DNA of 64,000 nt from Marivirga tractuosa DSM 4126 (GCF_000183425.1 NC_014759.1:1178001-1242000), one strand, 5' to 3'; counted from the stretch's first letter, positions 27,388 through 36,211 are shown. Made by a program: numbers and translations. The notes: a model not told the origin generated them from the sequence alone.

Positions 27388-28989
27388 ATGAACTTCCAAC
27401 GAATTTTAATCCTTTGTTTCTTTCTAATCTTATCCATAACTGCGAAAGCGCAGAAAAATGGAGTGAAATATGGCTCTGAAGGATATTCCGAAACAATCAA
27501 TAAAGGAAAAGACAGTTTTACCCGATTGGTTAAAAATGTTTGGTTTGATATTGAAAAGGAAAATGTCAAAATAAAAGGTGATTCAGCTCTTTATTATGAT
27601 AAAAAAGGGATAATGATTGTGTTTGGTGATGTAGTAATTACTAAAAACGACACAATCGACATTACCTCTAGAAGGCTGAATTATTATATAGATGAAAATA
27701 AGGCAGAGTTAAGAAATAATGTAGTTTATGATGATGGTGAAATGCGTATGACTACCAATTATCTAGACTATTATATGACCACTGAAGATGGTCACTTTTT
27801 TAATGGTGGTAAATTAGTAGATGACGAAACTACTCTGATTGCAAGAGAAGGATTTGTGGTAAATGCTGAAGATTTAATCAAATTTTATAAGGATGTCGAT
27901 TTAACCAACCCTGAATATCAGTTATTAACCGACACCCTCTTCTACCACAGAACTACTAAAATTGCTACTACTTTTGGCCCAACCAAAACCATCATGAAAA
28001 ATGGTGAGGTAGTAGATGCAGAAAAAGGAGGTAAATTTTATACCGACAAGAAAAACGCTCAATATACAGCTGGTAAAATCACTACGGAATCTTATGAGAT
28101 TTTCGGTGACGAGCTCTACTTTGATGACCTAACTCAACAATCAAGAGCCAAAGGAAATGTCAAAGTAATCTCTGAGGAAAATGACATTATAATCTTGGGA
28201 CAAGAAGCTGCCACAAAAAAAGAAAAAGGTATTACTAAAATATGGGGAAATCCCGTTTTGAAACAGGCTGTAGATAATGACACTCTTTATCTCTCAGCCG
28301 ATACTTTAATATCAATTGATTCTGAATATGACTCTTTGAGCAGATTACTGGCCTTCAACAATGTAAAAATTTATAAATCTGATATGCAAGGAGTTTCGGA
28401 TTCTATGGCTTATATGATGCAAGATTCCATGATTTTCTTCTACCACAATCCAATACTTTGGAGCGAAGGAAATCAAATAGTAGCAGATACTATTTTCATG
28501 GAAATCAAAAATGGCAAAATGGACAAACTCAACATGCGAAATAAAGCCTTCACCATTAATCAGGATACTGTTAAAAATTTCAACCAGATAAAAGGAAGGA
28601 ATATGACAGCCTATTTGAAAAATGATCAGATGGATAAAATTTTAGTAGAAGGCAATGGTGAAAGTATTTATTTTGCAGTAGACGATGAAACTTTAGAACT
28701 AATAGGTATGAATAAAGTTTTATGCAGTTCCATGAGAATACAATTTTTAAATGGCGAAATGAATGATATTACTTTTTATAAAGACCCTGAAGGACGCTTT
28801 ATACCTCCACATGAAATAGCTGAGCCAGAGACAAGACTGAAAGATTTTAAGTGGCAAATTGAGAAAAAGCCAAGTATGCTGGATGTTTTAGGGAAATATT
28901 ATTCTTCGAAAACTAACACCAAAACAATTGACGAGACTCTAGAGAGACCTAAGCCTACTCTTTTAGAGCCGGAAATTAAGGATAATTAG
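27388..28989 (+). CDS. OstA/LptA-like LPS-transport protein
   Basis: 533 residues from the ATG at 27388 (MNFQRILILCFFLILSITAKAQ, a clear signal peptide); earlier ATGs at 27331 and 27364 are disfavoured by the promoter element at 27342-27349. The mature protein is a long run of OstA-type beta-jellyroll repeats (VKIKGDSALYYDKKGIMIVFGDV, DIDITSRRLNYYIDENKAEL and similar periodic DT/LxY units) through about residue 480, with a polar C-terminus. LptA-like proteins form the periplasmic bridge that carries lipopolysaccharide to the outer membrane. Bacteroidota encode a long OstA-like version such as this. It is divergent from tilS by 65 bases. Confidence 0.88.
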   Translation: MNFQRILILCFFLILSITAKAQKNGVKYGSEGYSETINKGKDSFTRLVKNVWFDIEKENVKIKGDSALYYDKKGIMIVFGDVVITKNDTIDITSRRLNYYIDENKAELRNNVVYDDGEMRMTTNYLDYYMTTEDGHFFNGGKLVDDETTLIAREGFVVNAEDLIKFYKDVDLTNPEYQLLTDTLFYHRTTKIATTFGPTKTIMKNGEVVDAEKGGKFYTDKKNAQYTAGKITTESYEIFGDELYFDDLTQQSRAKGNVKVISEENDIIILGQEAATKKEKGITKIWGNPVLKQAVDNDTLYLSADTLISIDSEYDSLSRLLAFNNVKIYKSDMQGVSDSMAYMMQDSMIFFYHNPILWSEGNQIVADTIFMEIKNGKMDKLNMRNKAFTINQDTVKNFNQIKGRNMTAYLKNDQMDKILVEGNGESIYFAVDDETLELIGMNKVLCSSMRIQFLNGEMNDITFYKDPEGRFIPPHEIAEPETRLKDFKWQIEKKPSMLDVLGKYYSSKTNTKTIDETLERPKPTLLEPEIKDN

Positions 28990-29111
28990 AAGCAAATACG
29001 GTGAAACGCTAAATGAATTTAATTATTATATCCGCTCTTGCTTTTTTCTTCAAATGAGTAGATTTTTAAATAAAAAAATCCTACTTTTACTAGTCAAACT
29101 GAAAAAATCAA

Positions 29112-29810
29112 GTGAAAATAGTTTTTACCATATCTTTAATATTCCTACTATCCTTTTCTAGCAAGGCTCAGGACATTATTATTAAAGATTTGAGCAATGA
29201 AATCACTACTAATTTTCAAAATTCCAAGTCTGAAACATTTCAAATCCATAATTATACTAACCAAGACAAAGCCATTAAAATAAGATCGAATATCCCCAAA
29301 ATGCAAGGCGGCACTACTTTACTTATATGCCACGATGATAATTGTCAAGAAGATTCAAATGCTCTTATAATAAATATACCTGCCAATAGTACCTCCAAAG
29401 AAATCACCATAGTACTAAACGGAGGACTATCAAACTATAAAGAAACTGCTTACTTTGAATTTATTGACATGAAAGTGGATATAGGGATTAAAAAAGAAAT
29501 TGAGTTAAATGTAAGCAATGAACGCACTCAAGAACTATTCTTTTCCAAGGAAGAAATTCAAGTTAAAAGCTTTTTTCCTAATCCTGCAGTAAAATCAGCT
29601 ATAATGGAATATAGCATTAATCCATATGAACAAGACGCAAAAATCACTCTTCAAAATGTATTAGGTTCTATTGTAGACACGTACAAACTTAATCCAGATG
29701 AAAATAAATTAACAATCAGCACGGAGGATTTAACTCCTGGTGTGTATTTCTACACCCTTACAATTGATGACGAAGGATTAGCAACCAGGAAATTAATTGT
29801 AAAAAAATAA
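29112..29810 (+). CDS. Small T9SS cargo protein with C-terminal sorting domain
   Basis: 232 residues, starting with GTG at 29112. Signal peptide about 1-20 (ending SKAQ). The middle is a beta-sandwich with a Cys pair (CHDDNCQE, about 75-82) and no recognised family. The last 80 residues are a type A T9SS sorting domain (SFFPNPAVKSAIMEYSI, TPGVYFYTL, final RKLIVKK). It should be exported and attached or released by T9SS. It lies between the OstA-like gene and bamD, with its own short upstream gap. Confidence 0.8.
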   Translation: MKIVFTISLIFLLSFSSKAQDIIIKDLSNEITTNFQNSKSETFQIHNYTNQDKAIKIRSNIPKMQGGTTLLICHDDNCQEDSNALIINIPANSTSKEITIVLNGGLSNYKETAYFEFIDMKVDIGIKKEIELNVSNERTQELFFSKEEIQVKSFFPNPAVKSAIMEYSINPYEQDAKITLQNVLGSIVDTYKLNPDENKLTISTEDLTPGVYFYTLTIDDEGLATRKLIVKK

Positions 29811-29855
29811 ATTCAAATCCAATCTTCGAGCAAGATATACGTTAGCACTAAAAAA

Positions 29856-29886
29856 TTGCTCATTCCATAAAACAAATGTATATTTG
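29856..29886 (+). promoter_or_regulatory. bamD promoter (TTG-N20-TATATTTG)
   Basis: TTG at 29856-29858 and TATATTTG at 29879-29886 are 20 bases apart, the best match in the window to the Bacteroidota -33/-7 pattern. The predicted transcript start is about 29891-29893, immediately before the bamD ATG at 29894. The message would be almost leaderless, and an ATG at 29876 would be untranscribed. Confidence 0.6.
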
Positions 29887-29893
29887 CACCCTT

Positions 29894-30718
29894 ATGCGAA
29901 ATTCGTACAGAAATTTACTAATAATATTAACGCTCAGCCTTACTTTAGCAGCTTGTAGTGACTTCCGCAAGCTTCAGAAAAGTGCTGATTGGGAAAAGAA
30001 ATATGATGCTGCCATTTCTTATTATGAGCAGGGAGAATACTATAAAGCCAATGTCTTATTGGAACAAATTCTACCCATCATAAAAGGATCGGAAAAAGCA
30101 GAGATTGCTAACTTCTACTATGGTTACACTTACTATTACCAAGAGCAGTATCTGTTAGCATCGCATTATTTCAAAACTTTTTACGACACGTTCAATAGAA
30201 GCGAATTTGCTGAAGAAGCAAGATTCATGTTCGCATTTTCGCTTTTTCAAGATTCACCTCGCTATAATCTAGATCAAACGAGCTCAAAAGAGGCAATCGT
30301 AGCGCTGCAAGGATTCATTAATTTGTTTCCGAATTCAGAATATGTTCCAAAAGCTGATGCTGCTTTAAGTCAATTACGTTCTAAATTGGAACGAAAAGCC
30401 TACGAAAAAGCTTTGTTATATTACGACTTGAAAAAGCACATGACAGGGGAATTTCTAAAGGCGGCATTAGTAGAGTTCGATAATTTTCAAGATGATTTCC
30501 CAGGATCACAGTTTACTGAGGAAATTAGATATCTAGAAATAGAAGCGATGTATAAGCTAGCACAAGTAAGTATTTACTCTGTCAGAAAAGAGCGGTATCT
30601 AGAAGCTATGGATTTCTACGAAGATTTTATTGAAACATACGAGCAAAGCAACTATTTACCAAAAGCAGAGAAAATTTACGAAGACTGTTTAGAACAAATT
30701 AGAAAATTAAATTCATAA
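29894..30718 (+). CDS. bamD: Outer membrane assembly lipoprotein BamD
   Basis: 274 residues from the ATG at 29894. The signal ends LAAC (Cys about residue 21), making it an outer-membrane lipoprotein facing the periplasm. The rest is the tetratricopeptide-like BamD fold: YDAAISYYEQGEYYKANVLLEQILP, FYYGYTYYYQEQYLLASHYF, EEARFMFAFS and YLPKAEKIYED. BamD works with BamA to insert beta-barrel proteins. It heads an apparent operon bamD-rpoZ-coaBC-porD-recN with gaps of only a few bases at first. Confidence 0.93.
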   Translation: MRNSYRNLLIILTLSLTLAACSDFRKLQKSADWEKKYDAAISYYEQGEYYKANVLLEQILPIIKGSEKAEIANFYYGYTYYYQEQYLLASHYFKTFYDTFNRSEFAEEARFMFAFSLFQDSPRYNLDQTSSKEAIVALQGFINLFPNSEYVPKADAALSQLRSKLERKAYEKALLYYDLKKHMTGEFLKAALVEFDNFQDDFPGSQFTEEIRYLEIEAMYKLAQVSIYSVRKERYLEAMDFYEDFIETYEQSNYLPKAEKIYEDCLEQIRKLNS

Positions 30719-30724
30719 ATAAAT

Positions 30725-31033
30725 ATGGCAAATCCATCAATTACTACTAGAGATACTTCAGAGTTGGTACAAGATACAGACAATATCTACCAAACCGTTG
30801 TAGTGGCTTCAAAAAGAGCTCGACAAATTTCAAGCAATGTAAAAGAAGAGTTGAGTAACAAATTAGCTGAATTTGCTTCTACTGTTGATAATCTTGAAGA
30901 AATTTTTGAAAACAGAGAGCAAATTGAAATCTCTAAATTCTATGAAAGAATGCCAAAGCCCACAATAATGGCAATGGAAGAATTTTTAGAAGGTAAAGTT
31001 TATTACCGAAAAAGAGAAGAAGAGGACAAATAA
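30725..31033 (+). CDS. rpoZ: RNA polymerase omega-like subunit (RpoZ/Rpb6 family)
   Basis: 102 residues beginning MANPSITTRDTSELV. In Bacteroidota a small protein of this kind, with the core NIYQTVVVASKRARQISS and KPTIMAMEEFLEGKVYY, sits between bamD and coaBC and is annotated as the omega/Rpb6-type subunit that helps fold the beta' subunit. The match to classical omega is weak outside the SKRARQI region, so the call depends partly on gene order. It is six bases after bamD and nine before coaBC. Confidence 0.85.
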   Translation: MANPSITTRDTSELVQDTDNIYQTVVVASKRARQISSNVKEELSNKLAEFASTVDNLEEIFENREQIEISKFYERMPKPTIMAMEEFLEGKVYYRKREEEDK

Positions 31034-31041
31034 ACCTGGAA

Positions 31042-31611
31042 ATGCTCCAAGGTAAAAAAATAATTTTAGGTATAACGGGTAGTATTGCCGCTTACAAAGC
31101 AGCAACGCTTACCCGTTTGTTGCTTAAAGCAGGTGCTGAAGTGCAAATCATTATGACTGATGATGCTAAAGAATTCATCACTCCTTTGACTTTAAGCACG
31201 TTAAGCCAAAAGCCCGTATTATCAAAATTCACTAGAAATGATTCTGGCGAATGGAACAATCATGTCCAATTAGGCTTATGGGCTGATCTAATACTAATTG
31301 CTCCTGCATCTGCAAATACTCTTGCAAAATGCGCACATGGTATTTGTGATAACCTTTTACTAGCCACTTATCTATCAGCTAAGTGCCCCGTTGCTTTTGC
31401 ACCAGCAATGGACTTGGACATGTACCAGCATCCTACTACTACAGCCAACATCAAAAAGCTTGAATCTTACGGAAACTACATAATCCATGCTGCTTCTGGT
31501 GAATTAGCCAGTGGATTAGAAGGTCAAGGTAGAATGCAAGAACCTGAATTTTTAGTAGAAGAATTGGTAGATATTCTTTCCGTAAAAAAAAATTCCAAGG
31601 TAAAAAAGTAG
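31042..31611 (+). CDS. coaBC: CoaBC, first part (CoaC decarboxylase domain); frameshifted gene
   Basis: First part of a gene that in most bacteria is one 400-residue protein. This 189-residue part is the flavin-dependent phosphopantothenoylcysteine decarboxylase: GITGSIAAYKA, the His of the active site in NHVQLG, ASANTLAKCAHGICDNLL, APAMD and SGLEGQGRM. After VDILSVKK the frame breaks at a run of nine A (31584-31592) and ends at a TAG. With ten A the frame would read on through KKFQGKKVVITAGPT into the next part, giving 399 residues over 31042-32240. CoaBC makes 4'-phosphopantetheine for CoA and is essential, so a truly broken gene is unlikely. Confidence 0.9.
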   Translation: MLQGKKIILGITGSIAAYKAATLTRLLLKAGAEVQIIMTDDAKEFITPLTLSTLSQKPVLSKFTRNDSGEWNNHVQLGLWADLILIAPASANTLAKCAHGICDNLLLATYLSAKCPVAFAPAMDLDMYQHPTTTANIKKLESYGNYIIHAASGELASGLEGQGRMQEPEFLVEELVDILSVKKNSKVKK

Positions 31612-32240
31612 TGATCACAGCGGGCCCTACGCACGAAGCTATAGATCCAGTTCGTTTTGTGGGTAATCATTCTTCAGGGAAAATGGGATATGCCATAGCT
31701 AATTCGTTCGCAAGAGAAGGTGCTCAAGTAACCCTAATTTCTGGCCCTTCATCATTAGACCAACCTGTCGGAATCTCAAACTTTATTGCAGTAACATCAG
31801 CTGAAGAAATGTTTAAAGGAGCTGAGCAAAATTACGGAGATGCAGACATCATTGTGTTTGCAGCTGCGATTGCTGATTACAGGCCAAAATCAGTTGCAAA
31901 GGAGAAAATTAAAAAGAAAGCAGAGGATATGTCAATAGAAATGGAGAAAACCATTGATATTGCCAAAACATTAGGCGAACAGAAACAAAAACACCAATTG
32001 AACATAGGCTTTGCTCTGGAAACAGAAAATGAAGAAGCAAATGCTTTAAAAAAATTGAAAAATAAAAACTTCGACTTAGTCGTTCTAAATAGTCTGAGAG
32101 ATGAAAATGCTGCTTTTGGGCATAATACAAATAAAGTGAAGATTTATGGACAGAAGGGATTGCTAACAGAATCTGAATTACTGTCTAAATCAAAAGTAGC
32201 AGACATTATATTAAATCAAATTTATAAATTGAGTATCTAA
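31611..32240 (+). CDS. coaBC: CoaBC, second part (CoaB synthetase domain); frameshifted gene
   Basis: Second part of the same gene, readable from a GTG at 31611 that overlaps the premature TAG by one base. It is the phosphopantothenate-cysteine ligase domain: ITAGPTHEAIDPVRFVGNHSSGKMGYA, AAAIADYRPK, GFALETEN, and NSLRDENAAFGHNTNKV. It couples CTP-activated phosphopantothenate to cysteine. Independent translation from the overlapping GTG is conceivable, but the missing single A at 31584-31592 explains the split better. The PorD gene starts two bases later. Confidence 0.9.
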   Translation: MITAGPTHEAIDPVRFVGNHSSGKMGYAIANSFAREGAQVTLISGPSSLDQPVGISNFIAVTSAEEMFKGAEQNYGDADIIVFAAAIADYRPKSVAKEKIKKKAEDMSIEMEKTIDIAKTLGEQKQKHQLNIGFALETENEEANALKKLKNKNFDLVVLNSLRDENAAFGHNTNKVKIYGQKGLLTESELLSKSKVADIILNQIYKLSI

Positions 32241-32242
32241 TA

Positions 32243-33142
32243 ATGATAAAAGGCCTTCTTACATTTTATATTTCAATTTTTTCCCTGACTTCCCTAATTG
32301 CTCAAGATTTATTCTTTCAAATAAAAGTTGATGCATCAACAGCTAATACTTCTGAAACAAGGGTTTTTACCGATATGGAAAACGCCTTTAAACAGTTCAT
32401 GAATGAAACTAAATGGACCGATGAAGAGCTTGAGCTTTTTGAAAGAATTAAAGGGGTAATGGTTATTAATATTACAGACATTCCCAGAACTGGTAGATAT
32501 CAGGCAGATATGCAAGTACAATCCGTCAGGCCTGTGTACAATAGCAATTATGAATCGATCATGTTTAATATTGCAGATAGAAAATTAAGTTTTGATTACA
32601 CCGAGTCTCAGCCTTTAATTTATACTAAGAATAGCTTCAACAATAATCTAGTAAGCATTTTAGCTTTCTACGCAAACTTTCTATTAGGAATGGATTTTGA
32701 CAGTTTCTCAGAACTAGGTGGTCAAAAATATTATGACGAAGCCTTAAACATTGCAAGATCTGCTCAGCAGCAAGGATTTCAACCAGGCTGGGAGCAATTT
32801 GGCAACCTGCAAAGTAAATATGCACTAGTACAATCTGCTCTTAATTCACAACTTGAGCCTGTTCGTAAAAGCCTATACCTTTACTACAGGAAAGGGTTAG
32901 ATATGATGGAAGAGGATCCCAAAGAAGCAAGAAAATCCGTATTGGAGGCTTTAGAAAATATTCAAAAAGCTAATAAGCTCAATCCCAATTCTCCTTTTAT
33001 CACAGTCATTCTTCAAACTAAATCTGAGGAAATAGTTCAAATTTTCACTGAAGGAGATATGACAATAAGAAGAAAAGCTTACGAAATCATGCGAGATATA
33101 GCGCCAGCTAATTCCCAAGACTATGAGGTAATGATCAAATAA
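32243..33142 (+). CDS. porD: Type IX secretion protein PorD-like (DUF4835)
   Basis: 299 residues with a signal peptide (ending LIAQ, about residue 20). The sequence blocks DLFFQIKVDA, ERIKGVMVINITDIPR, YQADMQVQSVRPVYNSNY, LVSILAFYANFLLGMDFDSF and a helical C-terminus follow the DUF4835 family, named PorD in T9SS work. Family members are periplasmic or outer-membrane associated and affect T9SS function. The position after coaBC is typical in Bacteroidota. It is likely needed for export of the cargo encoded at 17774, 29112 and 46978. Confidence 0.87.
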   Translation: MIKGLLTFYISIFSLTSLIAQDLFFQIKVDASTANTSETRVFTDMENAFKQFMNETKWTDEELELFERIKGVMVINITDIPRTGRYQADMQVQSVRPVYNSNYESIMFNIADRKLSFDYTESQPLIYTKNSFNNNLVSILAFYANFLLGMDFDSFSELGGQKYYDEALNIARSAQQQGFQPGWEQFGNLQSKYALVQSALNSQLEPVRKSLYLYYRKGLDMMEEDPKEARKSVLEALENIQKANKLNPNSPFITVILQTKSEEIVQIFTEGDMTIRRKAYEIMRDIAPANSQDYEVMIK

Positions 33143-33273
33143 TCTACATTATTCATATTTTTAATCCCCCTGTAAACATTTCGTCCAAAAATTTTCTCAT
33201 TGCTGAAAGCGAAAGAATTTACTATCCATAAATTTTAAGTAAATTAGCCCTGCGATAAAAACATAGTGCCAAT

Positions 33274-33789
33274 ATGCTTCAAAAGCTTTTGATTAAAAAT
33301 TACGCCTTAATTCAAGAACTTAATATCAACCCCTCCCGCAACCTCAATACTATTACAGGTGAAACAGGAGCAGGAAAATCTATTATGCTAGGTGCTGTTG
33401 GATTATTACTTGGTAAAAGGGCTGACACTAAAGTGCTTTACTCAACTGATGCCAAATGTGTTGTTGAAGGTATTTTTGATATTAAAGAATATAATTTAAA
33501 TTCTTTTTTTGAAAATGAAGATCTAGATTATGATGAAGAGTGTGTCATCAGAAGAGAGATTAGTGCTAGTGGCAAATCAAGGGCTTTCATCAATGATACT
33601 CCAGTTACCTTAGATATTCTTAAGCATCTTGGAAGCTATTTGATGGATGTTCATTCGCAACATGAAACCTTGTTAATAGGAGACCAAGATTTTCAGTTGA
33701 GGATAATAGATGCTTATGCTGGTACGATTAGCGATCTAAAAAATTACCAATCACTTTTTTTAGCCTATACTAAAGCAAAAAAAGACTAG
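33274..33789 (+). CDS. recN: RecN, first part (N-terminal ATPase lobe); frameshifted gene
   Basis: The first 171 residues of a RecN-type SMC-like ATPase used in double-strand-break repair. The Walker A GETGAGKS is at 29-36, followed by GLLLGKRADTKVLY, ASGKSRAFINDTPVTL and DVHSQHETLLI. The frame ends at a TAG just after a run of seven A (33777-33783). With eight A it continues KKRLESFKESASQMQQEK into the next part, giving 550 residues over 33274-34925, the normal RecN length. Confidence 0.9.
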   Translation: MLQKLLIKNYALIQELNINPSRNLNTITGETGAGKSIMLGAVGLLLGKRADTKVLYSTDAKCVVEGIFDIKEYNLNSFFENEDLDYDEECVIRREISASGKSRAFINDTPVTLDILKHLGSYLMDVHSQHETLLIGDQDFQLRIIDAYAGTISDLKNYQSLFLAYTKAKKD

Positions 33790-33815
33790 AGTCATTCAAA
33801 GAAAGTGCCTCCCAA

Positions 33816-34925
33816 ATGCAACAAGAGAAGGATTTCAATCAATTCCTTTTTGATGAGTTGGATAAAGCTCAACTAAAAACAGGGGAGCAAGATGAGTTAG
33901 AAGAAAAATTGGAGGTACTAGAAAATGGTGAATTGATAAAAGTCAAATTATCTGAAGCTTATCAATTAGTGGATGGTCAAGAATTTGCAGCCATTCAAAA
34001 TTTACATCAAGCCACCGAAAGTCTTAAAACTATTCAATCTTATGGGAAGAATTTTCAAGAATTATCGGAAAGATTAAATAGCAGCTTTATAGAAATTCAG
34101 GATATTGCAAAAGAGTTGGAGATAGCTGCTAATGAATTTGAACACCAACCTGATGAGCTTCAACAAACCCAGGAAAGATTAAGCTTAGTATATTCTTTAC
34201 AACAAAAGCATCATGTGGATTCAGTTGAAGAATTACTCAAAATAAAAACAGAATTAGAGGAAAAACTCTTAGCCGTTGCTGATGTTGAAGGAAGTGAGAA
34301 AAAACTTCAAAAAGAGGTTGATGAAGCTTATTTACAAATGAATAAAAAAGCTCAAGCAATCAGTCAGCAAAGAATCCAACATTTTGAACGACTTGAAAAT
34401 GAGTTAAAAGCTCTTTTATCTGGTTTGGGAATGGAAGATGCAGTTGTTAAAATTGCCAATCAAACTAAAACACATGATAAAAGCGGTATAGATGATATCA
34501 AAATATTATTTAGTGCCAACAAAGGAATAGCTCCACAAAATTTAAAAAGCATCGCTTCAGGAGGTGAATTTTCACGGCTAATGTTTGCCATTAAATATAT
34601 AATGGCTGACAAAATTGCCATGCCTACGATTATTTTCGATGAAATTGACACAGGAATTTCGGGAGAGGTAGCTATTAAAATGGTAAATATGATGCAAAGA
34701 ATGGCTGAAAATCATCAAGTGATTACCATCAGCCACTTGCCGCAAATTGCTGCTAAAGGACATCAGCACTACTTTGTATTCAAGGATAATACTGCAGAAA
34801 AATCTGTTAGTAAAATAAAATTGCTTAGCGATAATGAACGCTCATTAGAAATAGCAAAAATGATTGGGGGAGAAAACCCGAGCGAGTCAGCTATTCAAAG
34901 TGCGCGGGAGTTATTGGCGGTATAA
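33816..34925 (+). CDS. recN: RecN, second part (coiled coil and C-terminal ATPase lobe); frameshifted gene
   Basis: The rest of the RecN protein, read from an internal ATG because of the one-base deletion upstream; the true frame starts at the A run 33777-33783. It contains the helical coiled-coil arms (about residues 1-215), then the ABC signature region NLKSIASGGEFSRLMFAIKY, the Walker B IIFDEIDTGISGEVA, and the closing ITISHLPQIAAKG and LEIAKMIGG. RecN bridges DNA ends and cooperates with RecA. As a separate polypeptide it would lack Walker A and be inactive alone. Confidence 0.9.
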   Translation: MQQEKDFNQFLFDELDKAQLKTGEQDELEEKLEVLENGELIKVKLSEAYQLVDGQEFAAIQNLHQATESLKTIQSYGKNFQELSERLNSSFIEIQDIAKELEIAANEFEHQPDELQQTQERLSLVYSLQQKHHVDSVEELLKIKTELEEKLLAVADVEGSEKKLQKEVDEAYLQMNKKAQAISQQRIQHFERLENELKALLSGLGMEDAVVKIANQTKTHDKSGIDDIKILFSANKGIAPQNLKSIASGGEFSRLMFAIKYIMADKIAMPTIIFDEIDTGISGEVAIKMVNMMQRMAENHQVITISHLPQIAAKGHQHYFVFKDNTAEKSVSKIKLLSDNERSLEIAKMIGGENPSESAIQSARELLAV

Positions 34926-35090
34926 AGCCCCTTAATCCCCAAAGGGGAAATTAGAGCTATAATCTACCAAAGAGAGGTCTTAGAAGTTAGAAGCTCGAAG
35001 TAGGAAGTTGGTTGGATGATTGAATGAAAATTTGCACTTAGATCAGTGCCAAAGGTCAGACCGGAAAGCCCCCTAACCCCCAAAGGTGGG
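34924..35090 (+). repeat. Two copies of a CCCC-TAA-CCCC-AAAGG-type interspersed motif
   Basis: AAAGCCCC-TTAAT-CCCCAAAGG (from 34925) and AAAGCCCCC-TAA-CCCCCAAAGG (from 35065) are two versions of one C-rich motif in the 264-base gap after recN. The first also forms the hairpin CCCC-AAA-GGGG (34937-34947) right behind the recN stop. Nearby are short runs of TACT/AATACTTAA-like repeats around 35150-35185. No gene is seen in the gap. Confidence 0.5.
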
Positions 35091-35189
35091 AATGGTCGCC
35101 CCAATTATTGAATATCATTTAGATAAAAAGTGGGGAGTTTTGAAGTATTGAGGTGATTTACTAGATACTAGCTACTTGATACTTAATAC

Positions 35190-36197
35190 TTAAAAAACCA
35201 TTAAATTGCATCCTCTGATATCTGAATAATCAAAACGACCTAAAACTTTAAAGCTTCCATCAGAATTCACCAAACCCACATCTTGCGTTTCAATAAATGC
35301 ACAACTATCAATATTAGCTAAATCCACCACATTTATTCCCCCACTTCTTTTATCTGAAAATTTAACATCAAATGGATCATTCACTTCTCTCACTAAAACT
35401 TTCATGCTGTGAGAGGGTTGGAAAACACCATTACCTTTACTGTAACTTTGAGACAATAATTCAGTCATGCCATATTCAGAATGAATTTTGTTAACATTTA
35501 ATCCTGCGCACAAAATCTCATGTAACTCATCTCTTGTTATCTCCTTTCTTCTGCCTTTCATTCCTCCTGTTTCCATTATTATGCAATCTGAAAAATCCAC
35601 TTGGAAATTTTCGGCTAAATCCAATAAAGCAAAACTTACACCCCAAATAATTACTTTCCTGCCGTTGTTTACTTTCTTTAGCTTCTTTACCTTTTCAACT
35701 AATTTATTCAAGTCATATAAATAAAATCCAGAATCATCAGATTTTGTCTTTTTTATAAAATCATCCACCATAGCTACCAAAGAAGATCCTTCTCGTTCCA
35801 AATAAGAAGGGAGTAGCGCCAAGATCACATAGTCATCCAAACTTCCGTAGTGATCCTCGAAAATTCGTTGAGCATTTGTTAAGTAATGATTTAAGTCAGG
35901 TACAAAGTGTTGACTAGTTGTTCTCGAACTAGTCCCACTGCTTTCAAAAATCGCCTCATATTTTTTGATATTGTCATGATGAGTGATGATTTTATGCTGC
36001 TTAAAGAACTCAATAGGGAGAAAAGGTATTTTTCGAATATCCTGTACAGCATCTATATTTATATTTAAGGCATCAATATATTTTTTATATATGAAATTGT
36101 ATTTACTTTGGTATTGGAACAGGGCTAGAGCAAAATCTTGAAAATTTTCAACATTTAGGGCATCAAATTGCTTTAAAAAGCGTTCTCTTTCTGACAT
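35190..36197 (-). CDS. LuxE-like acyl-protein synthetase family protein
   Basis: 335 residues. A region reminiscent of adenylate-forming enzymes of the LuxE (acyl-protein synthetase) family is visible: IPFLPIEFFKQHKI near 57-70, the Ser/Thr-rich nucleotide loop ESSGTSSRTTS (85-95), and later HSEYGMTELLSQSYS and the C-terminal QDVGLV...GRFDYSDIRG. These bind ATP and activate a carboxylate. In Bacteroidota such genes occur outside luminescence and their substrate is unknown. Its start codon is only 14 bases from the divergent lipoprotein gene. Confidence 0.82.
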   Translation of the reverse strand: MSERERFLKQFDALNVENFQDFALALFQYQSKYNFIYKKYIDALNINIDAVQDIRKIPFLPIEFFKQHKIITHHDNIKKYEAIFESSGTSSRTTSQHFVPDLNHYLTNAQRIFEDHYGSLDDYVILALLPSYLEREGSSLVAMVDDFIKKTKSDDSGFYLYDLNKLVEKVKKLKKVNNGRKVIIWGVSFALLDLAENFQVDFSDCIIMETGGMKGRRKEITRDELHEILCAGLNVNKIHSEYGMTELLSQSYSKGNGVFQPSHSMKVLVREVNDPFDVKFSDKRSGGINVVDLANIDSCAFIETQDVGLVNSDGSFKVLGRFDYSDIRGCNLMVF

Positions 36198-36211
36198 TTG
36201 TAAAATAAATT

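Noticed and set aside
27273..27569. Minus-strand open frame across the tilS/OstA-like junction
   Set aside because: It overlaps two well-supported genes and their promoter; low-complexity translation.
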